64,000 nucleotides of DNA from Pseudomonas sp. BP8 (GTDB taxonomy: Bacteria > Pseudomonadota > Gammaproteobacteria > Pseudomonadales > Pseudomonadaceae): positions 2,882,501-2,946,500 of the forward strand of contig NZ_JAGINK010000001.1 of NCBI RefSeq assembly GCF_017875955.1, written 5' to 3'. The notes under the pieces are model-generated. The model saw only the letters and a program-made list of their open reading frames with translations. It was not told where the DNA came from and ran no database searches. Of this stretch, positions 26,900 to 35,687 are shown in pieces. The first letter of the stretch is position 1. Each line of letters begins with the position of its first letter. The translations under genes and the position numbers were made by a program.

Positions 26900-28126
26900 T
26901 TAGCAGGGTTGCGCCGCCAACCTGTTGCTGATGTTGCGCCCCAGCACCAACACCGTCACAAAACCGCAGCCCACCAACGCCGTGGCCAAACTCAACAGCA
27001 CCGAAGTGCCAAGCTGGTCGACGATCTGCCCGCCGAAGAACGAGCCCAGCGCAATGATCACCTGGAACAACGCCACGAACAGCGGCATGCCGCGCTCGAC
27101 ATCCTTGGGCGCCACGATAAACATCCAGATACTGGCGCAGGCAGGGAAGGCACCAAAAGCAAAGCCCCAGAGCGCGATCAGCACCGCAGCGCCAGTCAGG
27201 CTGGTAGCGAAATGCGGGAACAAAGCAGTGCTGATACCGATCATTACGGCAACCAGCAACAAGGTGTGCCGAACGCTTCGGTTGGCGGCGAACCCGGCAA
27301 AGATATTGCCCAGTACCCCGGCCACACCATACAGCAGCAACAGTGAGCCAATGGTCGGCCCATCAAAGCCAGCACTTTGTTTGAAGAAGGGTGCCACATA
27401 GGTGTACGCGGCAAAGTGCGCCAGGCCAATCAGCAGCACCGCGATCAATCCAATACGAGCCTGTGGATTGATAAACAACGCCGGCAGGTCGCTGACGCGG
27501 ATGGCCTTGTCGGGCTTGAGCTGCGGCAGCAGGAAGATCTGCGCCAGCAGCACCGGCACGCCCACCAAGGCGGTTACCAGAAAGGTCATGCGCCAGCCCA
27601 TCAGGCCACTCAGCCAGGTGCCCACGGGCACGCCCAGCACAGTGGCCAAGGTCACACCGACCATGATGATCGAGGTGGCCTGGGCCACACCCACGCCCTT
27701 GGGCGCCAGACGCCCGCTGAGGGCAATGGCAGTCGCCCAGAAACCGCCGATACTGACGCCCAGTAGTACACGGCCGAACAGCAGCAGGCTGAAGTCGCTG
27801 GCATAGGCCACGACCACGTTGGCGATGATCATCAGCAGCGTCAGGCTGATAAGCAGATAGCGTCGGTCCATCGCGCGAATGCCCACTGACAGCAAGGGGG
27901 CGGCGAGGGCGGCCATGATGCCGGGCAGGGTCACCATCAGGCCGGCGTGGCCTGCACTGATACCGAGGTCGCTGGCGACATCGTTGAGAACGCCTACTGG
28001 CAGAAACTCACTGGTCACCAGGGCAAAGGCCCCTACGGCGACCGAAAGAATCGCCAGCCACTGCTGTTTGACGCTCTGTTGATTATGTTCGGGAAGGCCT
28101 CTAGGGGCCTGGCTGGCGCTTGGCAT
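26900..28126 (-). CDS. MFS transporter, DHA1/SotB-like
   Basis: A 408-residue protein with about twelve hydrophobic segments. E-F-L-P-V-G-V-L-N in helix 1 and D-L-G-I-S-A-G-H-A-G just after are typical of the AraJ/SotB/YdhP group of drug or sugar efflux pumps. The intracellular loop between helices 2 and 3 is short, with R-A-M-D-R-R. The ATG at 28126 is used; a TTG five codons upstream is possible. It stands alone and its substrate is unknown. Confidence 0.88.
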   Translation of the reverse strand: MPSASQAPRGLPEHNQQSVKQQWLAILSVAVGAFALVTSEFLPVGVLNDVASDLGISAGHAGLMVTLPGIMAALAAPLLSVGIRAMDRRYLLISLTLLMIIANVVVAYASDFSLLLFGRVLLGVSIGGFWATAIALSGRLAPKGVGVAQATSIIMVGVTLATVLGVPVGTWLSGLMGWRMTFLVTALVGVPVLLAQIFLLPQLKPDKAIRVSDLPALFINPQARIGLIAVLLIGLAHFAAYTYVAPFFKQSAGFDGPTIGSLLLLYGVAGVLGNIFAGFAANRSVRHTLLLVAVMIGISTALFPHFATSLTGAAVLIALWGFAFGAFPACASIWMFIVAPKDVERGMPLFVALFQVIIALGSFFGGQIVDQLGTSVLLSLATALVGCGFVTVLVLGRNISNRLAAQPC

Positions 28127-28240
28127 GGTGCACGGTTCCAAGGGGGAATGTCGCCTGAAGCAGGCGGAGGAGAGGGGTGAAACGGGAGGCGATTATAGGC
28201 GCCAGGCTTGGCGGCCCGACAGGCAGGCCGTTCGATAGTA

Positions 28241-28282
28241 ATCATCACTGAGATCGATAAGACGCGCTGGGCAGAGCGTCTG
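28241..28282. repeat. 42-bp repeat with hairpin, copy 1
   Basis: ATCATCACTGAGATCGATAA followed by a hairpin with arms 28260-28268 and 28273-28281 around GGGC (one mismatch). A near-identical copy lies at 32632-32673. The rest of the 300-base gap 28127-28426 shows nothing recognised. Confidence 0.7.
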
Positions 28283-28426
28283 CTGGGGTCATTGGCTTTG
28301 TACTGGCGCGGGTTTCTTTAGTTATTCTCAGGGAGTAGCCTCGGCACAGTGAATCTTTCGAGCCCGATCAGGCTATAGAGCTTATCCAGGCGAAAGAAAG
28401 ACATAAAAAATTTCACCATCCCAAGA

Positions 28427-29332
28427 ATGTCCATTGCCATGTCCGACGGTTTCCCTCAATTGCCCTCGCTTAACGCGCTACGTGTTTTTGAAGTGGTCGC
28501 CCGCCACTTGAACTTCCGTTTAGCTGCCGAGGAACTGGGCGTGACACAAGCTGCAGTGGCTCAGCAGATCCGAGGGCTTGAAGCGAGTCTGGATCTGCGC
28601 TTGTTTGAACGTCTTCCTCGGGGCTTGGCGTTGACCGATGCGGGCCTGGGCTACAGCGGCAGCATTCGCAGTGCATTTGCCATGATTGATGAGGCAACTC
28701 GCGTACTGAGGCCACAGGCTTCTCATCTGACGATCAGCGTCACCCCCACCTTTGCCTTGAAATGGCTCATTCCCAGACTAGGCAGCTTGGCGCAGAGTCA
28801 TCCGGACATCGACTTGCGTGTGCTGGCAACAGATCGACTTTCCCACTTCAGCACCGATGGCGTGGATATCGCTGTCCGCTATGGCAAACCGGAATTCGGC
28901 GCGGGTTTGAACAGCGAACTGTTGATGGAGCAGCGGATCGTTGCAGTGGCCAGCCCTGGGGTATTTGAAGGTGCCGCCACAGCGGTAAGTTTCGAGCAGT
29001 TGCAAGATTTCATCATGCTCCACGATGCTCATGATTTCTGGCCTCAGTTCCTTGCGCACGTGTTCCCGCAGCACGCTCAACCAACAGCCAGAAACCTGCG
29101 ATTCAACCAGACCTCATTGGCCATTGAGGCGGCCATCAATGGCCAGGGCATAGCACTGGCGAGTTTGGCGTTTGTTAACAGTGACATCGTCGCAGGCAGG
29201 CTGGTGCAGGTGTTTGCTCAGCAACTCGCGCTCGATAAGTCGTTTTATCTGGTCTGGCCACGAAAGGTGCAGCAGCCAGAGACGTTAAACGTCGTACGAG
29301 CTTGGCTCAAGCATCAGGTTGACGATAGTTAA
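28427..29332 (+). CDS. LysR-family regulator, GcvA-like
   Basis: A 301-residue regulator; ATGs at 28427 and 28439 are both plausible. The helix-turn-helix is around residues 25-45 (F-R-L-A-A-E-E-L-G-V-T-Q-A-A-V-A-Q-Q-I), with the GcvA-type opening L-P-S-L-N-A-L-R-V-F-E. The effector domain begins L-T-I-S-V-T-P-T-F-A-L-K-W-L-I-P-R-L, a signature of this subgroup. No obvious divergent target lies on its left within 300 bases except the MFS gene; the SDR gene downstream is another candidate. Confidence 0.88.
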   Translation: MSIAMSDGFPQLPSLNALRVFEVVARHLNFRLAAEELGVTQAAVAQQIRGLEASLDLRLFERLPRGLALTDAGLGYSGSIRSAFAMIDEATRVLRPQASHLTISVTPTFALKWLIPRLGSLAQSHPDIDLRVLATDRLSHFSTDGVDIAVRYGKPEFGAGLNSELLMEQRIVAVASPGVFEGAATAVSFEQLQDFIMLHDAHDFWPQFLAHVFPQHAQPTARNLRFNQTSLAIEAAINGQGIALASLAFVNSDIVAGRLVQVFAQQLALDKSFYLVWPRKVQQPETLNVVRAWLKHQVDDS

Positions 29333-29431
29333 GCTACTGTCATGGCAAAGTTTGGCTGTCTCCCTGACCCTGCGGGCTACTGCTAAGGTTTCTTTACCTT
29401 AGTAGTGACCATTGCAAGATCTGGAGGCAGT

Positions 29432-30136
29432 ATGTCAGTAGAAAAAGTTGCGATTATCACGGCCGGCGGCAGCGGCATGGGCGCGGCAGCAGCACGACGC
29501 TTGGCCGCTGATGGCTTCAAGGTTGGCATTTTGTCCTCATCGGGCAAGGGCGAGGCGTTGGCTGCCGAGCTGGGCGGGATCGGGGTAACCGGCAGCAACC
29601 AGTCTATTGAAGATCTGCAACGCCTGGTCGACGCTGTCGTTGAGAAATGGGGCCGAATCGATGTCTTGGTCAACAGTGCCGGCCACGGCCCGCGCGCGCC
29701 GATCCTGGAGATCAGCGACGATGACTGGAACAAGGGTATGGACACCTACCTGCTCAATGTCATTCGCCCGACTCGCTTGGTGACGCCCTACATGCAGCGT
29801 CAGCAGGGCGGAGTAATCATCAACATTTCTAGCGCCTGGGCGTTGGAGCCGAGTGAGCTGTTCCCCACTTCTGCTGTATTTCGAGCGGGGCTGGCCGCGT
29901 TCACCAAGATCTTCGCCGACAATTTCGCCGCTGATAACGTCAGGGTCAACAATGTTCTCCCCGGCTGGATCGACAGTCTGCCGGCCACCGAGCAACGCCG
30001 CGACAGCGTGCCGCTCAAGCGCTATGGCACTAGCGAAGAGATTGCCGCCACCATCGCGTTTCTTGCCAGCGAAGGCGCTGCCTACATCACTGGCCAGAAC
30101 ATTAAGGTCGATGGCGGTGTGACCCGTAGCGTTTGA
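29432..30136 (+). CDS. Short-chain dehydrogenase/reductase
   Basis: A 234-residue SDR. The start at 29432 has GGAGG five bases upstream. A-G-G-S-G-M-G-A-A-A forms the cofactor loop, V-N-S-A-G-H-G matches the N-x-A-G block, and I-N-I-S-S-A-W-A supplies the catalytic Ser. At the expected Y-x-x-x-K site the sequence reads F-P-T-S-A-V-F-R-A-G, so both the Tyr and Lys are replaced (F and A). That is a real departure from active SDRs. It may be catalytically dead or use another residue. It follows the GcvA-like LysR gene on the same strand. Confidence 0.83.
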   Translation: MSVEKVAIITAGGSGMGAAAARRLAADGFKVGILSSSGKGEALAAELGGIGVTGSNQSIEDLQRLVDAVVEKWGRIDVLVNSAGHGPRAPILEISDDDWNKGMDTYLLNVIRPTRLVTPYMQRQQGGVIINISSAWALEPSELFPTSAVFRAGLAAFTKIFADNFAADNVRVNNVLPGWIDSLPATEQRRDSVPLKRYGTSEEIAATIAFLASEGAAYITGQNIKVDGGVTRSV

Positions 30137-30163
30137 TCGTTCATAGCCGCAGTGTGCGCTATA

Positions 30164-30223
30164 GCCGATACCACGCTGGAGGTGTTCCCCGAGGCCGGCC
30201 ATGACCTCTTCTTGCTTAGGTAG
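30164..30223 (+). pseudogene. Fragment of an alpha/beta hydrolase C-terminus
   Basis: The frame A-D-T-T-L-E-V-F-P-E-A-G-H-D-L-F-L-L-R then TAG matches the segment A-A-T-L-E-V-F-P-E-A-G-H-D-L containing the catalytic His of the hydrolase encoded at 35688-36299. The DNA is nearly identical over about 38 bases (35752-35790 inverted). Only this tail is present, so it is a duplicated or residual fragment. Confidence 0.65.
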
Positions 30224-30244
30224 CGATGTCGGTTGATCTCACAA

Positions 30245-31627
30245 CTAAGCACTCAGAGCCCGTTTCAACACTTCGTAGATTTTGCCGTCACCCGATTGAG
30301 CAACGTTGAAACGGAGGAAATCTCCCGCAGTCATGGACTGGCTGAACGCATTTCCGGGCGCTAGCACGACACCTTCATTCAAACAGGCCCTGGCCAGCGT
30401 TGCTGCATCCTTGCCTTGAGGAAGTTGGCACCAGACGTACATGCCTGCCTGGGGAATCATCCAAGGCTTGATACTAATGGCGTGAAGCCTGGCGACCGTT
30501 CTGTCCCTTTCCTCGGCTAACCGAAGGCGAACACTCTCCATGTGTTTTCGGTATCCGCTATCAGTAATGGATTGATGGATTAGCTCCGCAGCCAAGCGTC
30601 CACCGCCGAATGTAGTCGCAATTTTGAGGTCGGCCAGGCTCTCGATCCATTCGCCACGAGCCGCGATATAGCCGCATCGAATCGAAGCGGAGATAGTTTT
30701 GGAAAAGCTGCCTATCTGAATGACGCGAGAGAGGCCATCGAAGGCAGACAGTCGGGGCGCGGGAGTATTCTCGAAATCCCCGAAAATGTCGTCCTCGACA
30801 ATCACCAGGCTAGAGGTGTCGGCCAGCTTTAACAGCCTATGTGCGGTGACCGGAGACAAAGTGGCCCCGGTAGGGTTGTGGATACCGGAATTGGTTATGT
30901 ACAACCGGGGAGCGTGCTCGAGCAGGGCCGCGCCAAACGCCTCGATGTCTGGGCCTGTCGCCGTGTAGGGTACGCCGACAACCTTCACCCTATGCGCTTT
31001 CAATAGTGCGTGAAAGTTGAAATAGCACGGGTCGTCCACCAACACAGTGTTTCCCGGCTCCAGCAGAAAACGGCAAATCAGGTCGATGGCGTGTGTGCCG
31101 GACTCAGTGAGCATGATCTGCTCAAGAGGGGCTTCGATCCCCATGCCTGCCAGTCGTCGCGACAAGAATTGCCTGAGGGGCGGATGCCCAAGCGGTGACG
31201 CGTACTCGGTGAGTTTCACAGTGTCAGAACGGGCAACGATTCGAAGCGCTTTACGCATGCCGGCCTCGTACATCCAGGATGCAGGAAGCCACCCGCACCC
31301 TGGTTTCAACGCATCGCTGGCGGTTTCAAGGGACTGGCGCGAGATCCACAGCGGATCAACTTCACGGTCAAGTCTGGGGCCAAGTTCGGTCAGTGCCAAT
31401 GGCGCCACAGGCCCCGCTACGTAAAAGCCGGAGGCAGGGCGAGAGCTGAGTACACCCTCTGCCATTAACCGTTCATAGGCCTCAAGCACGGTTGAAACCG
31501 ACACTTGCATGGTCTGAGCCATTGCGCGGACTGAAGGAATTCGCGCACCTGGCGTGTAGGTTCGAGCGGCTATCCTGGATTGGATCTCACCCATGACACT
31601 TCGGATTCGCGTACCGTTGCGGTTCAT
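30245..31627 (-). CDS. MocR-type GntR/aminotransferase regulator
   Basis: A 460-residue fusion. Residues about 1-75 form a GntR winged helix (P-G-A-R-I-P-S-V-R-A-M-A-Q-T-M-Q-V-S-V-S-T-V), and the rest is a fold-type I aminotransferase domain with the PLP-binding Lys in G-S-F-S-K-T. MocR regulators sense amino acids or PLP. It is divergent from the EamA-type exporter gene at 31749 (121 bases between starts), which it likely controls, a common pairing in this family. Confidence 0.9.
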   Translation of the reverse strand: MNRNGTRIRSVMGEIQSRIAARTYTPGARIPSVRAMAQTMQVSVSTVLEAYERLMAEGVLSSRPASGFYVAGPVAPLALTELGPRLDREVDPLWISRQSLETASDALKPGCGWLPASWMYEAGMRKALRIVARSDTVKLTEYASPLGHPPLRQFLSRRLAGMGIEAPLEQIMLTESGTHAIDLICRFLLEPGNTVLVDDPCYFNFHALLKAHRVKVVGVPYTATGPDIEAFGAALLEHAPRLYITNSGIHNPTGATLSPVTAHRLLKLADTSSLVIVEDDIFGDFENTPAPRLSAFDGLSRVIQIGSFSKTISASIRCGYIAARGEWIESLADLKIATTFGGGRLAAELIHQSITDSGYRKHMESVRLRLAEERDRTVARLHAISIKPWMIPQAGMYVWCQLPQGKDAATLARACLNEGVVLAPGNAFSQSMTAGDFLRFNVAQSGDGKIYEVLKRALSA

Positions 31628-31748
31628 CGCACCCTCAACTGTGCTGGATTCATAGGCATAACAGTTCGGTTTAATTGTATTGGATTGTACGTGGCCTTGA
31701 TGAGCCTGTCAGTGATGTACTGCACCCTGACTTGTCGAGGACGTGGCG

Positions 31749-32618
31749 ATGGAAAAATCTACAAGCGGGTGGATCAATGGCTTCATAGGCGTCGCAATCT
31801 TCGCGGGCTCGCTGCCGGCAACCCGTGTGGCAGTGACGGCATTCGAACCTACGTTTTTGACATGTGCCAGGGCAACGATTGCCGCCTTGTTGGGCGCGCT
31901 TTTTTTGCTCGCGCTACGCCAGCCTCGGCCTAAACGCAGTGACTTGTCTTCATTGGCTATAACAGCGCTTGGCGTCGTCATCGGTTTCCCGCTACTCACG
32001 GCACTCGCCCTGCAGCACGTCACTTCCGCTCATTCGATTGTTTTTGTCGGGCTCCTGCCACTCTGCACCGCAGGGTTTGCCGTTCTACGGGGTGGTGAGC
32101 GACCTCGGCCACTGTTCTGGGTGTTCTCGCTCATAGGTGCCGGAATAGTCGTTGGCTATGCGTTGATGAATGCAGGAGAGGCATCGGCGGTAGGAGACCT
32201 GCTGATGATGGCGGCGGTAGTTGTTTGTGGGTTGGGTTATGCAGAAGGGGCACGCCTGTCGCGAACATTGGGTGGCTGGCAGGTGATCAGTTGGGCATTG
32301 CTGGTAGCGTTGCCGTTGATGCTGCTGCTGACTATCACTAATCTCCCGGCGCCTGATGCCTTCGCCAAGGTAAGTGCGCCTGCGTGGTTCAGCTTCGGCT
32401 ACGTTTCATTGTTCAGCATGCTGATTGGGTTTGTGTTCTGGTACCGAGGGCTGGTTCAGGGTGGCATTGCGGCAGTGGGCCAGTTGCAACTCTTTCAGCC
32501 GTTCATGGGGCTTGGACTGGCAGCGTTGCTTCTGCACGAGCACGTCAGCTGGATGATGCTTGTGGTGACGCTGGGTGCTGTCATCTGTGTTGCCGGGGCC
32601 AAGAAATACGCCCAGTAG
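31749..32618 (+). CDS. DMT-superfamily (EamA) transporter
   Basis: A 289-residue inner-membrane protein with about ten hydrophobic helices in two EamA repeats. The ATG at 31749 has GAGGA upstream; a GTG two codons earlier is less likely. Characteristic blocks are G-S-L-P-A-T-R-V-A-V and, near the end, the second-repeat F-Q-P-F-M-G-L-G-L-A-A. Members export amino acids or metabolites. Divergent from a MocR regulator. Confidence 0.88.
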   Translation: MEKSTSGWINGFIGVAIFAGSLPATRVAVTAFEPTFLTCARATIAALLGALFLLALRQPRPKRSDLSSLAITALGVVIGFPLLTALALQHVTSAHSIVFVGLLPLCTAGFAVLRGGERPRPLFWVFSLIGAGIVVGYALMNAGEASAVGDLLMMAAVVVCGLGYAEGARLSRTLGGWQVISWALLVALPLMLLLTITNLPAPDAFAKVSAPAWFSFGYVSLFSMLIGFVFWYRGLVQGGIAAVGQLQLFQPFMGLGLAALLLHEHVSWMMLVVTLGAVICVAGAKKYAQ

Positions 32619-32631
32619 TTGATCGGATGCG

Positions 32632-32673
32632 ATCATCACTGAAGTCGATAAGACGCTCTGGGCAGAGCGTCTG
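32632..32673. repeat. 42-bp repeat with hairpin, copy 2
   Basis: Copy of the 28241-28282 repeat. The hairpin arms AGACGCTCT (32651-32659) and AGAGCGTCT (32664-32672) are perfect here, with loop GGGC. It sits 14 bases past the stop of the DMT gene. Confidence 0.7.
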
Positions 32674-32729
32674 TTGTCGATCGAGAAAGGTTCTCGCGAG
32701 TGGGGTTAAGTAGTTCTGGCGAAGCGATG

Positions 32730-33185
32730 TCAGTTATTGGCTGCCTGACGACGCAGCAACACATCAATAGCCCGGATTGCGAGGGGATACCCGTCAGCGC
32801 CCATGCCGCAGATCACAGAATTGGCCACGCCAGACATGATCGAGTGACGGTGCAGTTCGTCCCGGGCATGGATGTTCGACAGGTGCAGCTCAATCAGCGG
32901 CGCGTCGTGTAACTTCAATGCATCCAACACCGGAATCGAGTGAAAGGAAAGGCCGGCCGGGTTGATGATAACTGCAGCGCCTTGCTCGAACGCCTCTTGA
33001 ATCCAGTCGACCATCACGCCTTCGTGGTTGGTTTGGCGAAAGTCGCATATCAGGTCAAGCTCTTGCGCCAGACGCTCACTGCAGTGCCGTATTTGTTCGA
33101 GTGTGGTGTGGCCATAGATGTGCGGCTCACGACGACCCAGCATGTTCAGGTTAGGGCCGTTGAGGATGAAGACGGTGCGGTTCAT
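32730..33185 (-). CDS. aroQ: Type II 3-dehydroquinate dehydratase
   Basis: A 151-residue type II dehydroquinase. I-L-N-G-P-N-L-N-M-L-G-R-R-E-P carries the essential Arg; the next block I-Y-G-H-T-T-L has the catalytic Tyr, and E-L-H-L-S-N-I-H-A-R supplies the catalytic His. The usual I-N-P-A-x-Y-T-H-T-S block reads I-N-P-A-G-L-S-F-H-S, so its His is displaced by one residue. Such divergent paralogues often serve catabolism of quinate or shikimate. The gene is followed by an MHS-type transporter and a divergent LysR regulator, which supports a catabolic role here. Confidence 0.88.
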   Translation of the reverse strand: MNRTVFILNGPNLNMLGRREPHIYGHTTLEQIRHCSERLAQELDLICDFRQTNHEGVMVDWIQEAFEQGAAVIINPAGLSFHSIPVLDALKLHDAPLIELHLSNIHARDELHRHSIMSGVANSVICGMGADGYPLAIRAIDVLLRRQAANN

Positions 33186-33200
33186 GGTCGTCCTGCTGCG

Positions 33201-34571
33201 TTATTTGGAAAATAGGGTGGTAGCGCGAGGTTCGGCTGCGTCATCGTTAGCGACGGCGTTCAGGTCGATGCCGCGGGTTTCCCGGCCGATGAGTATCATC
33301 GCCAGCGAGATCAGGTTGATCACTGCGCACAGCGTCACCAAAGGCCATGGCGAGTTGTTCGACTGGCTCATCAGCCACACGGCGATCATCGGCATCGGGC
33401 CACCGATCACCAGGTTGGCGCCGGTGTAAGCCAGTGCCGAGCCCGAGTAACGGACCTCGGTGGGAAAGGCTTCGGCGAAGGCCACTGGCTGGATACCGCT
33501 CTGGAATTGGGTGAAGCCCAGGAACAGCCCCATGATTGCCATGATGGCGGGAACGTTCAGCGTATTAAGGATCGGGAAGTAGACGAACAGGATCAGCAAC
33601 GTCATGCACGAACCAAATGCCAGCGCCTTTTTGCGGCCCCAGCGATCGGACAGATAACCACCGGCCAGTGCACCGAAAATCGCGCACATGTTAGCCACCA
33701 TCAGTGACATGAACCCCGTCGACTGGCTGAAACCCAAGTGCTTGGTCAGGTAGCTGAGGGAGAAAATCACGATCAGGTAGAAAAGCGCAGCGGGGGAGCA
33801 GAAGAACAACATCAGGCGCAGGATGGTTTTGTAGTGGCTGCTCACCGCGGATTTGAGCGGGCTTTTTTCCTGTTTGGTCGGATTCTTTTTCAAGGCAACG
33901 AAGGCCGGTGTTTCATCGACTTTCAGGCGGATGAAGATCGCGACAACCACCAGAACGAAGCTCATCAGGAAGGGAATTCGCCAGCCAAAGCTTTCAAACT
34001 GGTCGCTTGAAAGCGTTGCTGCCAGGCCCATCAAGACGCCGTTGGCCAGTATCTGACTGAGCGGTGAGCACAAGCCGAGTAGGCCGGAATAACGCCCGCG
34101 ACGGTCCGGAGTGGCGTGTTCCAGCGCCATTAATTGCGCGCCGGTGGACTCACCGCCCAAGGCGAAGCCTTGGATGATGCGTAACAGCACCAGCAGGATC
34201 GGCGCCCAGATACCCACCTGAGCGTAGGTGGGCAACATCCCCATCAGTACCGAAGCCAGGCCCATCATGCTCACGGTGGCCAGCATCAAGTTGCGGCGGC
34301 CGAGCCTGTCACCGAGATAACCGCAGGTAATCGCGCCCAATGGCCGCGCGGCCAGGCCGACACCGAACGTTGCCAGCGAAGCGAGCAGGCCTGCAGTTGG
34401 CTCCATGGCCGGGAAAAACAGCTTGGGCAAAATGGTCGCGGACATTGCGCCATACAGGGTGAAGTCGAACCATTCGAGGGCTGTGCCAATGGTCGCGGCG
34501 GTCACCGCTTTGCGAGGCATGCGCAAATCCTGAGTCTCGTGACTGGTTGTGCTCATAAGGGTGCTCGTCAT
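33201..34571 (-). CDS. MHS-family MFS transporter
   Basis: A 456-residue protein with about twelve helices. The MHS hallmarks are the helix 1 motif E-W-F-D-F-T-L-Y-G, and the loop 2-3 signature G-Y-L-G-D-R-L-G-R-R. These proton symporters import small organic acids such as shikimate, citrate or aromatic acids. Starts at 34571 and 34556 are both possible. It lies directly upstream of aroQ on the same strand and divergent from a LysR regulator, so uptake of shikimate, quinate or dehydroshikimate is the simplest reading. Confidence 0.9.
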   Translation of the reverse strand: MTSTLMSTTSHETQDLRMPRKAVTAATIGTALEWFDFTLYGAMSATILPKLFFPAMEPTAGLLASLATFGVGLAARPLGAITCGYLGDRLGRRNLMLATVSMMGLASVLMGMLPTYAQVGIWAPILLVLLRIIQGFALGGESTGAQLMALEHATPDRRGRYSGLLGLCSPLSQILANGVLMGLAATLSSDQFESFGWRIPFLMSFVLVVVAIFIRLKVDETPAFVALKKNPTKQEKSPLKSAVSSHYKTILRLMLFFCSPAALFYLIVIFSLSYLTKHLGFSQSTGFMSLMVANMCAIFGALAGGYLSDRWGRKKALAFGSCMTLLILFVYFPILNTLNVPAIMAIMGLFLGFTQFQSGIQPVAFAEAFPTEVRYSGSALAYTGANLVIGGPMPMIAVWLMSQSNNSPWPLVTLCAVINLISLAMILIGRETRGIDLNAVANDDAAEPRATTLFSK

Positions 34572-34668
34572 TGTTCTTATGGTGTCGGATTACCCATACG
34601 CTTGCCTGGAGAATGCCAAGCAATCGTTGAGTCGAGGTAGACGTTAACGCATCCTGTCTGCAGAATAA

Positions 34669-34686
34669 TTATCGAAATTACGATAA
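34669..34686. promoter_or_regulatory. LysR-type palindrome
   Basis: TTATCG-AAATTA-CGATAA is a perfect interrupted palindrome between the divergent MHS transporter and LysR genes. It holds a T-N11-A core (ATCGAAATTACGAT) as bound by LysR proteins. Confidence 0.7.
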
Positions 34687-34716
34687 ATCGATAAGCCGGC
34701 CTTATGGGTAGCGATT

Positions 34717-35628
34717 ATGGAACTGCGTCACCTGAAAGCCTTTGTCGTCGCCGCTGACCTGCAGCATTTCAGCCGTGCGGCTGAGCACTTGGGCATTGCG
34801 CAGCCGGCGCTCAGTCAATTGATACGAACGCTTGAGTCCGAGCTGGGGCTTGTATTGTTCCGCCGGGCAAACCGCGCAGTGGCATTGACCGCTGCCGGTG
34901 AGGCATTTCTGCCTCACGCGCGGCAGTCGATCGAGTCCAGCGAACTGGCAGTAGCCGCGGCTCGGCGTGCCAGGCGAGGGGAGGTGGGGGAAATCAACAT
35001 CGGCTACCACTCGGCATTATTCGAAGCGAATTTGCCGCAATTGCTTCGGCATTACTTCAGCACCTTCCCCGAGGTCAAAGTGTCGTTGGTCGACGCCGGT
35101 ATTCGTGCGCAGTTCGACATGTTGCTCGAGCATAAACTTGACCTGGCATTTGCCAGGGTGTTCAAGGATCACCTGCCGGACCGCCTGCGCACCCACCCTT
35201 TCAGCCAGTCCCGACTCGTCCTGCTAATCCCGGACAACCATGAACTGGCCGACAGCTTCAGCGCAGATCTGGCGAGCTTGCGCCATGAAAAGTTCGTATT
35301 CCTGCAGGACAGCGCCGGCATTGGCCTGACTTCCCATACCCTCCAGGCTTGCCGGCAGAACCAGTTGCATCCGCAGAACATCATGTATGTGCCGTCGCTG
35401 ATGAGTATTCCCGGTCTGGTGGCCGCCGGCATCGGCCTGAGCATCGTCCCCGAAACCATGACCCGCCTGACCATGCCGGGCATACGCATCGTGCCCTTGG
35501 ATCACGCGGAAATGGTCAGTGAGCTTTCGCTGATTTCGCGAATTGATGAGCGCTCCAGTGCAGTGCTGCACTTCATCGAAGAGGCTCATGGGTGGGGGTT
35601 GCGTCTACCCGAGTTTGCTGACCGATAA
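34717..35628 (+). CDS. LysR-family regulator of the aroQ/MHS pair
   Basis: A 303-residue regulator of the BenM/CatM-like layout: M-E-L-R-H-L-K-A-F, helix-turn-helix at about 18-37 (F-S-R-A-A-E-H-L-G-I-A-Q-P-A-L-S-Q), effector domain from about 90 (G-E-I-N-I-G-Y-H-S). Such regulators usually respond to aromatic acids or muconates. Divergent from the MHS transporter with a palindromic operator between, so it probably activates that pair. Confidence 0.9.
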   Translation: MELRHLKAFVVAADLQHFSRAAEHLGIAQPALSQLIRTLESELGLVLFRRANRAVALTAAGEAFLPHARQSIESSELAVAAARRARRGEVGEINIGYHSALFEANLPQLLRHYFSTFPEVKVSLVDAGIRAQFDMLLEHKLDLAFARVFKDHLPDRLRTHPFSQSRLVLLIPDNHELADSFSADLASLRHEKFVFLQDSAGIGLTSHTLQACRQNQLHPQNIMYVPSLMSIPGLVAAGIGLSIVPETMTRLTMPGIRIVPLDHAEMVSELSLISRIDERSSAVLHFIEEAHGWGLRLPEFADR

Positions 35629-35687
35629 CGGCATTTTTCACCACCCGGTATCGAATCCCGATCGTCATGGAAAATGCGCGTACACCG

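Noticed and set aside
26780-27346. 210-codon plus-strand frame
   Set aside because: Starts in a REP pair and then runs antisense to the MFS gene.
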